64,000 nucleotides of DNA from CAVPDE01 sp964580575 (GCA_964580575.1 CAZOLJ010000012.1:1-64000), one strand, 5' to 3'; shown: positions 8,574 to 17,230, numbered from the stretch's first letter. Program-made: numbers and translations. Notes: a model not told the origin generated them from the letters alone.

Positions 8574-10657
8574 CGAAGAGAAGAATCACAAAGCACCCCA
8601 TCCTTGAGATACCGAAGAGAAAGGAAGTGGAGTTCAGGTGGAACGGGCAAACCCTTCAGGGTTACGAAGAAGAGATGATCTCCTCGGCCCTGATGGCCAA
8701 CGACATCCACATGTTCGGTCATCACCACAAGGACAACAGCCCACAGGGGATGTTCTGCGCCAATGGTCAGTGTTCCCAGTGCATGGTCATTGCCGATGGC
8801 CTTCCGGTGAAATCCTGCATGACTCCCCTTCGTGCCGGGATGGCGGTGCAAAGCCTGGAAGGGCTTCCTGCTCTCCCTGAGGACGACAAGGTGCCGGCCC
8901 TGAAGGAGCCGCCGCGGAGGGATGTGGAAGTGTTGATCCTGGGAGGGGGACCGGCCGGCCTTTCAGCAGCCATAGAACTCGGGAAACTGGGTGTCGACAC
9001 GCTGATCGTAGATGACAAGAGCAAACTGGGAGGAAAGCTCCTGCTTCAGACCCACAAGTTCTTCGGCTCTGTGGAAGATTCCCACGCGGGGACCCGGGGA
9101 TTCGAGATCGCCCGGATCCTCGAAAAAGAGGTCCGAGACCTCGATTCTGTAGCGGTGTGGCTGAATGCAACAGCCGTGGGTGTGTTCTCGGACCGTGTCG
9201 TCGGTGTCGTCAAGGGAAACCTGTACAGGAAGATCAAACCGCAGCGGCTTCTCGTCGCCACAGGCGCAAGAGAAAAGATGCTCTCCTTTCCCGGGAACAC
9301 GCTGCCCGGTGTGTACGGAGCCGGCGCGTTCCAGACGCTTGTGAATCGTGACCTCGTCAAATCATCGAATAGGATCCTCATCGTCGGCGGCGGGAACGTC
9401 GGTCTCATTGCAGGCTATCATGCGATTCAAGCCGGCATTGAAGTGGCGGCCCTTGTGGAAGCCCTCCCGCAGGTCGGCGGTTACAAAGTCCACGCCGACA
9501 AGCTCATGAGGTTGGGCGTGCCCATTTTCACGAGCCACACCGTGGTCTCGGCCACGGGTAAAGACAGGGTGGAGAAGGTGACCATTGCAGCCCTGGACAA
9601 GCAGTGGAAAGTCGTTCCCGGGACACACCGAGCTTTCGACGTGGACACGGTTCTGATCGCCGTGGGTCTTGCTGAAGTCAATGAGTTTGCCTTCAAGGCG
9701 AAGGAGTGGGGTATGGAGGTCTTCTCCGCCGGGGATGCCGGTGAAATCGCAGAGGCCTCGGCCGCCATGTTCACGGGCAAAATCCAGGGGCTCAAGATCG
9801 CGAAATCCCTTGGGCTCTACGAAGGGGAGATCCCGAAGGAGTGGGAAGCAAAAGAGAAGATCCTCAAATCCAAGCCGGGGCCTGTTCTCCGGCGGGAAAA
9901 GCCCAAAGAGGAAAAAGGGGTGATGCCTATTTTTCACTGTATGCAGGAAGTGCCCTGCAATCCCTGCACCTCGGTCTGCCCTGAAAACGCCATTAGAACA
10001 GAGAGAGATGAAATCACGGGTCTCCCCTACATGGTGGACGTCGCCCTCTGCAAGGGCTGCATGAGCTGTGTCTTTGTTTGTCCCGGTCTTGCAGCGACTC
10101 TTGTCGATTACCGCAAGGATGAGGAGCACCCTACGGTTTCTCTCCCCTATGAGGTGTGGCGAGAAAAAGTGGAGGTTGGGCAAAAGCTTCCGGTCACGGA
10201 CGTGGATGGGGGCATCCTCGGCTATTATGCGGTGGAAAAAGTTGTTGCCAGTCAAAAGAAATACCCGGGCACCCTTCTTGTGCAGATCAAGGTTGAAAAG
10301 GATGTGGCCAAGAAAGCCGTGGGCATCTGGGTGCAGGAAAAACAGGTGGAACCGTCCCTGATTTACGAACGAGAGCTTCCTCCTGATGAAGCGGTCATCT
10401 GCCGCTGCGAGAGAGTCACCGCAGGCGAGATCAGAGCCGCGATCCGGGAGGGGGTCCGTGACATGAACCAGCTCAAAGCATTGAACAGAGCCGGGATGGG
10501 AGCCTGCGGCTCAAAAACGTGCAGACCCATGATCCGGCGCATCTTTCAGGAGGAAGGCATCGATCTGGGTGAAGTGACGGACCGGGTGGATCGCCCGCTC
10601 TTTGTCGAGGTCCCACTGGGCATACTGGCGGGAATCAGGAGCATAAAAACAGGATAA
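8570..10657 (+). CDS. multidomain iron-sulfur flavoprotein oxidoreductase
   Basis: A 695-residue protein. Order of domains: a 2Fe-2S ferredoxin-like part with Cys63, 68, 71 and 83 (CANGQCSQC); a pyridine nucleotide-disulfide oxidoreductase domain with FAD motif LGGGPAGLSAAIELG (about 122) and NAD motif IVGGGNVGLIAG (about 270); two 4Fe-4S clusters (CNPCTSVCPE, CKGCMSCVFVCP; about 460-510); and a BFD-like 2Fe-2S domain (CRCERVTAGEI ... CGSKTC; about 610-655). This resembles alpha subunits of sarcosine oxidase, hydrogen cyanide synthase and dye-linked proline dehydrogenase, with extra clusters. The DAO flavoprotein downstream would be the substrate-oxidising partner, with electrons passing to ferredoxin or NAD. 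Substrate not known. Confidence 0.85.
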   Translation: MTKRRITKHPILEIPKRKEVEFRWNGQTLQGYEEEMISSALMANDIHMFGHHHKDNSPQGMFCANGQCSQCMVIADGLPVKSCMTPLRAGMAVQSLEGLPALPEDDKVPALKEPPRRDVEVLILGGGPAGLSAAIELGKLGVDTLIVDDKSKLGGKLLLQTHKFFGSVEDSHAGTRGFEIARILEKEVRDLDSVAVWLNATAVGVFSDRVVGVVKGNLYRKIKPQRLLVATGAREKMLSFPGNTLPGVYGAGAFQTLVNRDLVKSSNRILIVGGGNVGLIAGYHAIQAGIEVAALVEALPQVGGYKVHADKLMRLGVPIFTSHTVVSATGKDRVEKVTIAALDKQWKVVPGTHRAFDVDTVLIAVGLAEVNEFAFKAKEWGMEVFSAGDAGEIAEASAAMFTGKIQGLKIAKSLGLYEGEIPKEWEAKEKILKSKPGPVLRREKPKEEKGVMPIFHCMQEVPCNPCTSVCPENAIRTERDEITGLPYMVDVALCKGCMSCVFVCPGLAATLVDYRKDEEHPTVSLPYEVWREKVEVGQKLPVTDVDGGILGYYAVEKVVASQKKYPGTLLVQIKVEKDVAKKAVGIWVQEKQVEPSLIYERELPPDEAVICRCERVTAGEIRAAIREGVRDMNQLKALNRAGMGACGSKTCRPMIRRIFQEEGIDLGEVTDRVDRPLFVEVPLGILAGIRSIKTG

Positions 10658-10700
10658 CGGATAAAGGTTCCTTTGCGCTTTTTCCTTTAACCTTTATCCT
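10656..10700 (+). repeat. inverted repeat between the two flavoprotein genes
   Basis: GGATAAAGGTT is followed after about 17 bases by AACCTTTATCC, giving an 11-bp perfect stem in the 60-base gap after the upstream stop codon. No T-run follows, so it is not a typical terminator. It may tune the mRNA ratio of the two subunits. Confidence 0.6.
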
Positions 10701-10717
10701 TGCTTGTGGAGGTTCCA

Positions 10718-11878
10718 GTGACAGAGAAAACTTCTTATGATGTCATCGTGATTGGGGCCGGGTCAGTCGGCGTACCCGCGGCCATGTCCCTGGCGGAGAT
10801 GGGCGTGAAAACCCTTGTGCTCGACAAGAATCCCTCTCCGGGCCAGGGGGAGAACAAGAAGGCGATCGGCGGGATCAGGGCCACCCATTCGGATCCGGGT
10901 AAAATCCTTACCTGTCTCATGTCTCTCGAGGTCTTCTCCACGTGGCAGAAGAGGCATGGGGACAACATTGAATGGTTGAAAGGCGGGTACACGTTTCCGG
11001 TTTACAGAGAAAGCGAAGAAAAGGCCCTCAAAAGCATTCTGCCCATCCAGAAGAAATATGGTCTCAACATCGACTTTGTGGACCCCCAGAGGATACAGGA
11101 GGTGGTCCCGGGGATAAACATGGAAGGCCTTCGCGGCGGGACCTTTTCCCCTGATGACGGATCCGCCTCACCGCTTCGTTCGGTCAATGCTCTCCATCAT
11201 AGGGCAAAAGAGTTGGGCGCCGATTTTCGCTTCAAGGAAGAGGTGGAGAAGATCGTGGTCCGCGAGGACAAAGTGCAAGGGGTGAAGGCTAGGAGTGGGA
11301 CCTACGATGCTCCTGTGGTTGTGGATGCGGCCGGGCCATTTTCAAAAACCGTCTGTGAAACAGCGGGCGTCCATATCTCTGTGACCCCCGATTCCCATGA
11401 GGCGGCTATCACAGAACCGGTCAAATCCTTTTTTACCACCATGGTGGTGGACCTGAGGCCTGGGCCGGATTCGAAGAACTACTATTTCTACCAGAACAGT
11501 TTGGGCCAGATTGTCTTCTGTATTACACCTGAACCGCTTATTGTCGGAAACGACAGGAGAGAGACCTCGGTTTTCCTGCCCCAGGTGGGAGCGAGAATGG
11601 TGAGGCTCCTCCCAAGACTCAAGAATCTGAGAGTGCGCCGAATGTGGAGAGGTCTTTATCCCATGACGCCTGACGGGTCGCCTCTTGTGGGCTGGAATAC
11701 CCAGGTGCAGGGGCTGCTCCATGCCACGGGCATGTGCGGTCAGGGGTTTATGCTGGGGCCGGGTGTGGGGCAAGTGGTGGCGAGAATGATCACGGGCAAA
11801 ACAACGGAGCAGGACAAAATCATTCTGCAAGGATTTGACCCCTATCGGAAGTTCGGGGGACAGGAAACGCTGAAGTAG
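10718..11878 (+). CDS. FAD-dependent DAO-family oxidoreductase (sarcosine oxidase beta-like)
   Basis: A 386-residue flavoprotein. The N-terminal dinucleotide fold reads DVIVIGAGSVGVPAAMSLAEMG, and the C-terminus has the DAO motif TPDGSPLVGW ... GMCGQGFMLGPGVG that closes the FAD site. GTG 10718 is chosen because GGAGG lies 6 bases before it; an in-frame TTG at 10700 would add six residues and lacks a ribosome binding site. Similar proteins are beta subunits of sarcosine oxidase or proline dehydrogenase complexes whose alpha subunit resembles the upstream gene product, so a heteromeric amine or 2-substituted-acid dehydrogenase is the best inference. Confidence 0.8.
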   Translation: MTEKTSYDVIVIGAGSVGVPAAMSLAEMGVKTLVLDKNPSPGQGENKKAIGGIRATHSDPGKILTCLMSLEVFSTWQKRHGDNIEWLKGGYTFPVYRESEEKALKSILPIQKKYGLNIDFVDPQRIQEVVPGINMEGLRGGTFSPDDGSASPLRSVNALHHRAKELGADFRFKEEVEKIVVREDKVQGVKARSGTYDAPVVVDAAGPFSKTVCETAGVHISVTPDSHEAAITEPVKSFFTTMVVDLRPGPDSKNYYFYQNSLGQIVFCITPEPLIVGNDRRETSVFLPQVGARMVRLLPRLKNLRVRRMWRGLYPMTPDGSPLVGWNTQVQGLLHATGMCGQGFMLGPGVGQVVARMITGKTTEQDKIILQGFDPYRKFGGQETLK

Positions 11879-12000
11879 AAGCATGGAGCAAAGAGCATAG
11901 AGCAAGGAGCAGGGAGAGGACAGTAAGGAGCATGGAGTAGGCAGTAAGCAGCAGCCAGGTTTTCCAGTACTCCGGTACTCCATCACTCCATTACTCCAAT
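11879..12000 (+). repeat. period-7 words followed by inverted period-8 words
   Basis: Right after the stop: GCATGGA, GCAAAGA, GCATAGA, GCAAGGA, GCAGGGA and further variants, then a run of ACTCC words (GTACTCCG, GTACTCCA, TCACTCCA, TTACTCCA). Part of the 3' word-repeat class (see findings). AOR's ribosome binding site AAAGGAG follows. Confidence 0.65.
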
Positions 12001-12020
12001 GGACACCAAAGGAGTGAGCT

Positions 12021-14162
12021 ATGGCAGAGTTGAAGGTTAAGGAGATAAAGACTCTTGCTTACAAGAAACCGGCGATCAAGAAGGGTTACACCAATCAGAG
12101 TCTCTATGTGAACCTTTCCAAACCGGAGATCTCCATAAAACCGGTGACGGAGAAGATGAAAGAGACCTTCATCGGCGGCAAGGGCTTTGACCTATGGCTT
12201 CTGTGGAATGCGGTGAAAGGCACAACCCAATGGGACGACCCGGAGAACGCCATATGCGTTTCCTGCGGACCCCTTGGAGGAACACCGATCTATCCCGGTT
12301 CCGGGAAGAGCATCGTGACCACCCTTTCTCCGGCCACGGGATCGGTGATGGACTCCAACGTGGGCGGCTACTTCGGCCCTTATTTGAAGTTCTCCGGATT
12401 CGATGCCATAGAGCTGCAGGGGGAAGCGGCGGGAGAGACGATAGTGTTCGTGGACGGAATCGACGAGAAGGTTATGATTCTGGAATGCTCGGGGCTGCCG
12501 GTGGACGCTTATGAGACATCCAGAATTCTTTCGGAGCACTTCGGGCAGGGGAAACCCAGGAATATATCTGTGGTCTCTTCGGGGCCGGGAGCGAGACACA
12601 CTCTGATAGGGTGCCTCAACTTTAGTTGGTATGACGCGGCGCGAAAGAGGGCCAGATACAAACAGGCTGGACGGGGTGGAATCGGAACGGTGTTTAGCCG
12701 CAAGAACATCAAAGCCTTGGTGGTGCGGTGGGACACGGTCACGGTGAGCAGCAACCGGCCGGCCGAAGAGGAGGCCTTAAAGGAGGTGGCCAAGCTTCAC
12801 AGTCACGAGATCGTGGAGTTGGATCCCAAGCAGAACGAAATGGCCAGAATCGGGACCACCCACCTGGTGACCATTATGAATGATTATGACCTTCTCCCCA
12901 CCAACAACTACCGCTATGGGCAGCATCCCCAGGCTCCCAATCTCGGGGCAGAGGTCTACCGCAGGCTGTTTGACAAGGGGTTCGACGGGTGCTGGATCGG
13001 GTGCACGGTGGCTTGCTCGCACGGAATCAAGGACTTCGTTCCCATGACGGGCCCCTACAAAGGCATGAAGGTTTTTGTGGACGGACCGGAATATGAAACC
13101 ATAGCAGGATGCGGGTCCAACTTGGGAATTTTTGACCCCTACACGGTGACAGAGATCAACTTCTACTGCGACACCTATGGCATTGACACCATTTCCTTCG
13201 GCACAGGACTGGCTTTTGCCATGGAGTGCTTTGAAATAGGGCTGATCAACAAGACCCACACCGGAGGTCTGGACCTCTCCTTCGGGAACAGGATCAGCTC
13301 CATGGAAATCCTTCACCAAATGGCTGCAGGCAAAGGGTTCGGCAACATTGTGGGCCAGGGAGTTCGCAAGATGAAAGAGATTTTTTCAAAGGAATATGGG
13401 GCGGACCTCAAGATCATGCAGGACATCGGCATGGAAGCCAAAGGCCTCGAGTTCTCCGAGTACATGACGAAGGAATCGCTGGCGCAGCAAGGAGGCTATG
13501 GCTTGGCGCTCAAGGGGCCGCAACACGACGAGGCGTGGCTCATCTTCCTCGACATGGTCCACAACTACATGCCTACATTTGAGCAGAAGGCGGAGGCTCT
13601 TCACTGGTTCCCCATGTTTCGCACCTGGTTTGGTTTGTGCGGACTTTGCAAGCTCCCGTGGAATGACATCGTCCCGGAAGACAACGCAGAGACCCTGGAG
13701 CCTGCCAAGATCATGAAGCACGTGGAATGGTATGCGCGTTTCTTCAGCGCCGTCACCGGCCGCAAGTCCAAGCCTGACGACCTGATCACGATGAGTGAGG
13801 CCGTGTACAATTTCCAGCGCCTCTTCAATCTCAAAATGGGTTTTGGCCGAAGAGAGCATGATGCCATTCCGTACCGCGCTGCCGGACCTGTGACGAAGGA
13901 GGAGTATGAGTCCAGAAAAGAACGCTATGACAAGCAACTGGTGGAAAAACACGGCGTCGATATCACAGGGAAGGGCACTGAAGAAAAGGTGAAGATCCTG
14001 AGACGGTTGAGGGAAGAGATGTATGAGAAACTCAAGGATGCGGTTTACAAACGCCGTGGTTGGACCGCAGACGGGATTCCAAAAGTCGCTACGGTCAAGC
14101 GTCTCAAGATCGACTTTCCCGAGGTGCTTGAACTGCTCAAAGCGAATGGGGTGACGGAGTGA
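12021..14162 (+). CDS. tungsten/molybdenum aldehyde:ferredoxin oxidoreductase (AOR family)
   Basis: A 713-residue AOR. The family oxidises aldehydes to acids (or reduces acids) with ferredoxin, using a tungsto-bispyranopterin and a 4Fe-4S cluster. Cluster and cofactor motifs include CWIGCTVACSHG (about 324-335) and FGLCGLCKLPW (about 538). The N-terminal segment GGKGFDLWLLWN is typical of the family's substrate/cofactor domain. AAAGGAG lies 6 bases before ATG 12021. A MoaD/ThiS-like gene overlaps its end, which fits cofactor supply. It could be mistaken for BamB, the class II benzoyl-CoA reductase subunit, but no bamC-I genes are nearby. Confidence 0.88.
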   Translation: MAELKVKEIKTLAYKKPAIKKGYTNQSLYVNLSKPEISIKPVTEKMKETFIGGKGFDLWLLWNAVKGTTQWDDPENAICVSCGPLGGTPIYPGSGKSIVTTLSPATGSVMDSNVGGYFGPYLKFSGFDAIELQGEAAGETIVFVDGIDEKVMILECSGLPVDAYETSRILSEHFGQGKPRNISVVSSGPGARHTLIGCLNFSWYDAARKRARYKQAGRGGIGTVFSRKNIKALVVRWDTVTVSSNRPAEEEALKEVAKLHSHEIVELDPKQNEMARIGTTHLVTIMNDYDLLPTNNYRYGQHPQAPNLGAEVYRRLFDKGFDGCWIGCTVACSHGIKDFVPMTGPYKGMKVFVDGPEYETIAGCGSNLGIFDPYTVTEINFYCDTYGIDTISFGTGLAFAMECFEIGLINKTHTGGLDLSFGNRISSMEILHQMAAGKGFGNIVGQGVRKMKEIFSKEYGADLKIMQDIGMEAKGLEFSEYMTKESLAQQGGYGLALKGPQHDEAWLIFLDMVHNYMPTFEQKAEALHWFPMFRTWFGLCGLCKLPWNDIVPEDNAETLEPAKIMKHVEWYARFFSAVTGRKSKPDDLITMSEAVYNFQRLFNLKMGFGRREHDAIPYRAAGPVTKEEYESRKERYDKQLVEKHGVDITGKGTEEKVKILRRLREEMYEKLKDAVYKRRGWTADGIPKVATVKRLKIDFPEVLELLKANGVTE

Positions 14163-14356
14163 TCAAGGTAAGGGGCAGGGATTACCCTTGGCATAAAGGG
14201 ATGACCGTTGCGGATCTGCTCAAGGAAATCGGAGATCCTTACCCCTACGCCGTGGTTCGCATCAATAAAAAAGCGGTTTCAAAACCTCATTTCGAAATGA
14301 CCTTGGTCCCGGACGAATCGGAAGTCTATCTGATCCCGATGATTGCAGGAGGATAA
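14159..14356 (+). CDS. MoaD/ThiS-like sulfur-carrier protein
   Basis: A 65-residue ubiquitin-like protein ending in IAGG, the Gly-Gly tail needed for thiocarboxylation. It begins with GTG overlapping the AOR stop by 4 bases, so the two are co-translated. MoaD proteins donate sulfur for the pyranopterin dithiolene; being coupled to AOR, it likely serves that cofactor. ThiS function is possible but there are no thiamine genes here. Confidence 0.85.
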   Translation: MIKVRGRDYPWHKGMTVADLLKEIGDPYPYAVVRINKKAVSKPHFEMTLVPDESEVYLIPMIAGG

Positions 14357-14540
14357 AAGAACAAGGTAAAAGGCGCACGGCGCAAGGTGCACGGCAGAAA
14401 CAGAACAAAGAGAAGACACAATATAGAGAAAGGGGTCGGAAGAAGAACCGACAACCTGCCACGGACAACAAGCCACCTGCGACCTGCTACATGCGACTTG
14501 CAACGGACAACGGACAACTGGCTGCGGACAACTGACATGC
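14357..14540 (+). repeat. period-7 degenerate word repeats after moaD
   Basis: Starts at the stop codon: GGTAAAA, GGCGCAC, GGCGCAA, GGTGCAC, GGCAGAA. A second block follows with words such as GACTTGC, AACGGAC, AACGGAC, AACTGGC, TGCGGAC, AACTGAC. Same class as at 2246, 11879 and 59406. Confidence 0.65.
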
Positions 14541-14854
14541 TTTTTCTTCCTTAATGCTTGACTGCCTAATTTTTTTTTGATACGAAAAGATGCCTTTTTC
14601 TAAAGGCCATAGGCCTTTTCCCGGCCCATGAAAGATAACTCCCTGTTATTTCCATATATTTTAGCTTAATTCCTTTTGGTAACGGAAAAGCCGCCCTTTG
14701 GGATTCCATGTCGGCACAGACATGAACCCTGCGGGGGCGGGTGTCTGTTTCTTGCTGGGATCCATGGTGTGAAAAGGGGTTAGCCCTTTCAAATCAGGTG
14801 CAAGGTTTTCGGATCAGTCAAAATCAAACAGAGGAAAGAAGGAGGAGAAGCAGT
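14541..14854 (+). other. fhs leader region with hairpins
   Basis: No gene in this 314-base stretch. AAAGGCC-ATA-GGCCTTTT (14602-14619) is a small terminator-like hairpin that may end the AOR transcript. A weak TTGACT (14558-14563) with TACGAA 17 bases on is a poor promoter candidate. Between about 14700 and 14775, CATGTC/GACATG and CAGACA/TGTCTG can pair, so the fhs mRNA leader may be structured. It does not match the tetrahydrofolate riboswitch as I know it. Confidence 0.35.
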
Positions 14855-16621
14855 ATGGCGTATTATGATGCGGTAAAAATGAAAGACTGGCAGATTTCGG
14901 AAGCTGCGGAAAAGAACATGCCCACTCCTGAGGAGTGGCGCGAGAAGCTGGGACTGAAAAAAGATGAGTTGATGCCCTTCGGCCGGCTCGGGAGAGTCGA
15001 CTTCCTGAAAGTCATGAAAAGGCTTCAGGACAAACCGGACGGCAAGTACATTGAAGTGACGGCGATCACACCCACCCCGCTCGGCGAAGGGAAAAGCACG
15101 ACCTCCTGCGGCCTCATGGAAGGTCTCGGAAAGCTCGGCATGAACGTCGGCGGTGCTCTTCGGCAACCCTCGGGCGGCCCCACGATGAATATCAAGGGAA
15201 CGGCGGCCGGCGGCGGCAATGCGCTGATCATCCCCATGACAGAATTCTCCATGGGGCTTACGGGCGACATCAATGACATCATGAACGCCCACAACCTGGC
15301 CATGATAGCGATGACGGCGAGAATGCAGCATGAGCGAAACTACAATGACGAGCAGCTCAAGAGGCTGACCAAAATGAAGAGGCTCGACATCGATCCCACC
15401 CGTGTGGAGATGGGATGGATCATCGATTTTTGCGCTCAAAGCCTCAGAAACATCGTCATCGGTTTGGGCGGCAGGATGGACGGCTATACCATGCAGTCCA
15501 AGTTCGGGATTGCGGTTTCCTCCGAACTGATGGCCATTCTCTCGATCGTTAAGGATCTTCCGGACCTGAGAAAGCGACTCGGCGAGATCACGGTGGCATT
15601 CAACAAGGCGGGGAAACCAGTCACGACTGGAGATCTGGAAGTGGATGGCGCCATGACGGCCTGGATGCGCAACACCATCAACCCGACCCTGCTGTGCACC
15701 GCGGAGTACCAACCTTGCTTTATCCATGCCGGTCCTTTTGCGAACATCGCCGTGGGGCAGTCCTCCATCATTGCGGACCGAGTCGGCCTCAAGCTCTTTG
15801 ACTACCATGTGACGGAGAGCGGTTTTGGGGCGGACATCGGTTTCGAAAAATTCTGGAACGTGAAGTGCCGTTACAGCGGCCTAACCCCGCATGTGTCCGT
15901 GCTCACCACCACGATTCGCGCCCTCAAGATGCACGGCGGCGGACCCAAGGTCGTGGCCGGAATTGCTCTGGATCCCGCTTACACCAAGGAAGACCTGAAG
16001 CTCCTCGAGGCAGGCGTTCCCAACATGGTTCACCACATCAACACGATCCGAAAGGCGGGCATCAACCCGGTGGTCTGCATCAACTGCTTCCACACGGATA
16101 CCAAGGCCGAAATCGCCATGGTGCGGAAGTACGCTGAAGAAGCCGGGGCCCGATGCGCGGTGTCAGAGCACTGGGCAAAAGGCGGTGAAGGAGCGATCGA
16201 GCTTGCCGAGGCAGTCAAAGAGGCGTGTGCAGAAAAGCCCAAGTTCAAGTTCCTCTATCCCATCGAAACGAAACTCAGGGAAAGAGTGGACAAGATCGCG
16301 AAGACGGTCTACGGAGCAAATGGTGTGAGTTGGTCACCCGAAGCAGAGGCCAAAGCAAAGATGCTTGAGGCCGATCCCAAGTTCGACGATTTCGCGACCA
16401 TGATGGTGAAGACCCACCTGAGCCTCACTCATGATCCGGCGCTCAAGGGGGTTCCCAAGGGATGGACCCTGCCGGTCAGAGACGTGCTTATCTATTCCGG
16501 AGCCAAGTTCCTCTGCCCGGTGGCCGGAACGATCACCCTGATGCCCGGAACTTCCTCCGACCCGGCATTCCGCAGAGTCGATGTGGATGTCAAGACCGGA
16601 AAAGTGAAGGGATTGTTCTAA
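14855..16621 (+). CDS. fhs: formate--tetrahydrofolate ligase
   Basis: A 588-residue cytoplasmic enzyme that makes 10-formyl-THF from formate, ATP and THF. The family P-loop TPTPLGEGKSTTS is at about residue 71, followed by GGALRQPSGGPTMNIKGTAAGGGNA. ATG 14855 has AAGGAGGAG 8 bases upstream; an in-frame ATG 114 bases earlier would add 38 leader-derived residues. The family is usually about 555-590 residues. In anaerobes it feeds the methyl branch of the Wood-Ljungdahl pathway or runs in reverse to yield ATP. A strong terminator follows at 16656. Confidence 0.95.
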   Translation: MAYYDAVKMKDWQISEAAEKNMPTPEEWREKLGLKKDELMPFGRLGRVDFLKVMKRLQDKPDGKYIEVTAITPTPLGEGKSTTSCGLMEGLGKLGMNVGGALRQPSGGPTMNIKGTAAGGGNALIIPMTEFSMGLTGDINDIMNAHNLAMIAMTARMQHERNYNDEQLKRLTKMKRLDIDPTRVEMGWIIDFCAQSLRNIVIGLGGRMDGYTMQSKFGIAVSSELMAILSIVKDLPDLRKRLGEITVAFNKAGKPVTTGDLEVDGAMTAWMRNTINPTLLCTAEYQPCFIHAGPFANIAVGQSSIIADRVGLKLFDYHVTESGFGADIGFEKFWNVKCRYSGLTPHVSVLTTTIRALKMHGGGPKVVAGIALDPAYTKEDLKLLEAGVPNMVHHINTIRKAGINPVVCINCFHTDTKAEIAMVRKYAEEAGARCAVSEHWAKGGEGAIELAEAVKEACAEKPKFKFLYPIETKLRERVDKIAKTVYGANGVSWSPEAEAKAKMLEADPKFDDFATMMVKTHLSLTHDPALKGVPKGWTLPVRDVLIYSGAKFLCPVAGTITLMPGTSSDPAFRRVDVDVKTGKVKGLF

Positions 16622-16655
16622 ACCCGATAAAACACAGCCATGTGGCAATCCACAA

Positions 16656-16682
16656 GGGGGGGCCTTCGGGCCCCCTGTTTAT
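16656..16682 (+). terminator. rho-independent terminator of fhs
   Basis: GGGGGCC, a TTCG tetraloop and GGCCCCC form a very stable stem followed by TGTTTATTT, 35 bases after the fhs stop. Confidence 0.9.
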
Positions 16683-16940
16683 TTCGTATCCATCTTGCCA
16701 TTGGAATCCCGTCTTTTTCTCCGTCATTGTTGAGTTCCTCGCCTCGCAAAAGAGCCCCGACCTACATGAAGCCCCAGACGCCTGCGCGAAGATCCCTATA
16801 GGCGGGGAACTTAATGCGCTGGCTTGAGAGGCTTGAATTCATAACAAAATGCGAACTGGCTCGGAGAGCTTCATGCAAAGAACGAGCTTCCAACCGCTAA
16901 TAGGCGTCTTTTCTCGGCAAGATGGCGTAAACATAAAGGG
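16683..16940. other. gene-free spacer
   Basis: About 260 bases between the fhs terminator and the end of the minus-strand RHH gene. I see no credible coding frame and no toxin gene after the RHH gene. Confidence 0.4.
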
Positions 16941-17072
16941 TCATTGATGCCTTTCGATGTAATGGTCGACGAGGTCTGAAAGAATGTCTTTCATCTCCCT
17001 CTTCTCAATCGTCGCGATGACTTTGAGAACATCCCTTCTGTCTTCCGGGATTCGCACGGTTGCAGTTTTCAC
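16941..17072 (-). CDS. small ribbon-helix-helix DNA-binding protein
   Basis: A 43-residue protein read from GTG 17072 with a strong ribosome binding site (GGAGGTGATAAT) just upstream. It begins VKTATVRIPEDR, an edge beta-strand typical of MetJ/Arc proteins, and continues as two predicted helices (about 10-24 and 27-42, ending DHYIERHQ). The size and pattern match antitoxin-type or solitary RHH repressors, which bind DNA as dimers. A perfect 16-bp palindrome lies in its own promoter spacer (17105-17120), fitting autorepression. No toxin partner is visible on either side. It may instead repress the neighbouring aryl-CoA reductase-like genes. Confidence 0.75.
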   Translation of the reverse strand: MKTATVRIPEDRRDVLKVIATIEKREMKDILSDLVDHYIERHQ

Positions 17073-17095
17073 ATTATCACCTCCAATCTATGAGT

Positions 17096-17124
17096 ACACT
17101 ACGCCACCAGGCGCCTGGTGTCAA
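17096..17124 (-). promoter_or_regulatory. promoter of the RHH gene
   Basis: On the minus strand TTGACA (17119-17124), 17 bases, then TAGTGT (17096-17101; 3 of 6 to consensus). It is 24 bases from the GTG start. The spacer is almost filled by the palindrome at 17105-17120. Confidence 0.6.
17105..17120. promoter_or_regulatory. 16-bp perfect palindromic operator
   Basis: CACCAGGCGCCTGGTG is its own reverse complement. It overlaps the last two bases of the -35 and fills the promoter spacer, where a bound dimer pair would block RNA polymerase. RHH dimers usually recognise such short palindromes. Confidence 0.7.
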
Positions 17125-17230
17125 GGCCGCCGAATCCCAGCCCCTTTGAAATCGGGTACGCAGGGATGGCAAGGGTATCCCGCAATCCCGCCCCTACGAT
17201 CGCCTGCTGGATTATGTCTACTCATATCAC

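Noticed and set aside
12021..14162. AOR as BamB, the catalytic subunit of class II benzoyl-CoA reductase
   Set aside because: No bamC-bamI genes are nearby, and the neighbours are a MoaD-like carrier, flavoproteins and fhs. A general aldehyde/acid oxidoreductase is the safer call.
14541..14854. Tetrahydrofolate riboswitch before fhs
   Set aside because: The conserved core and pseudoknot of the known class could not be found; only short arms pair.
16683..16940. Toxin gene partner of the small RHH protein
   Set aside because: Frames downstream on the minus strand are short and do not resemble PIN, RelE or MazF proteins.
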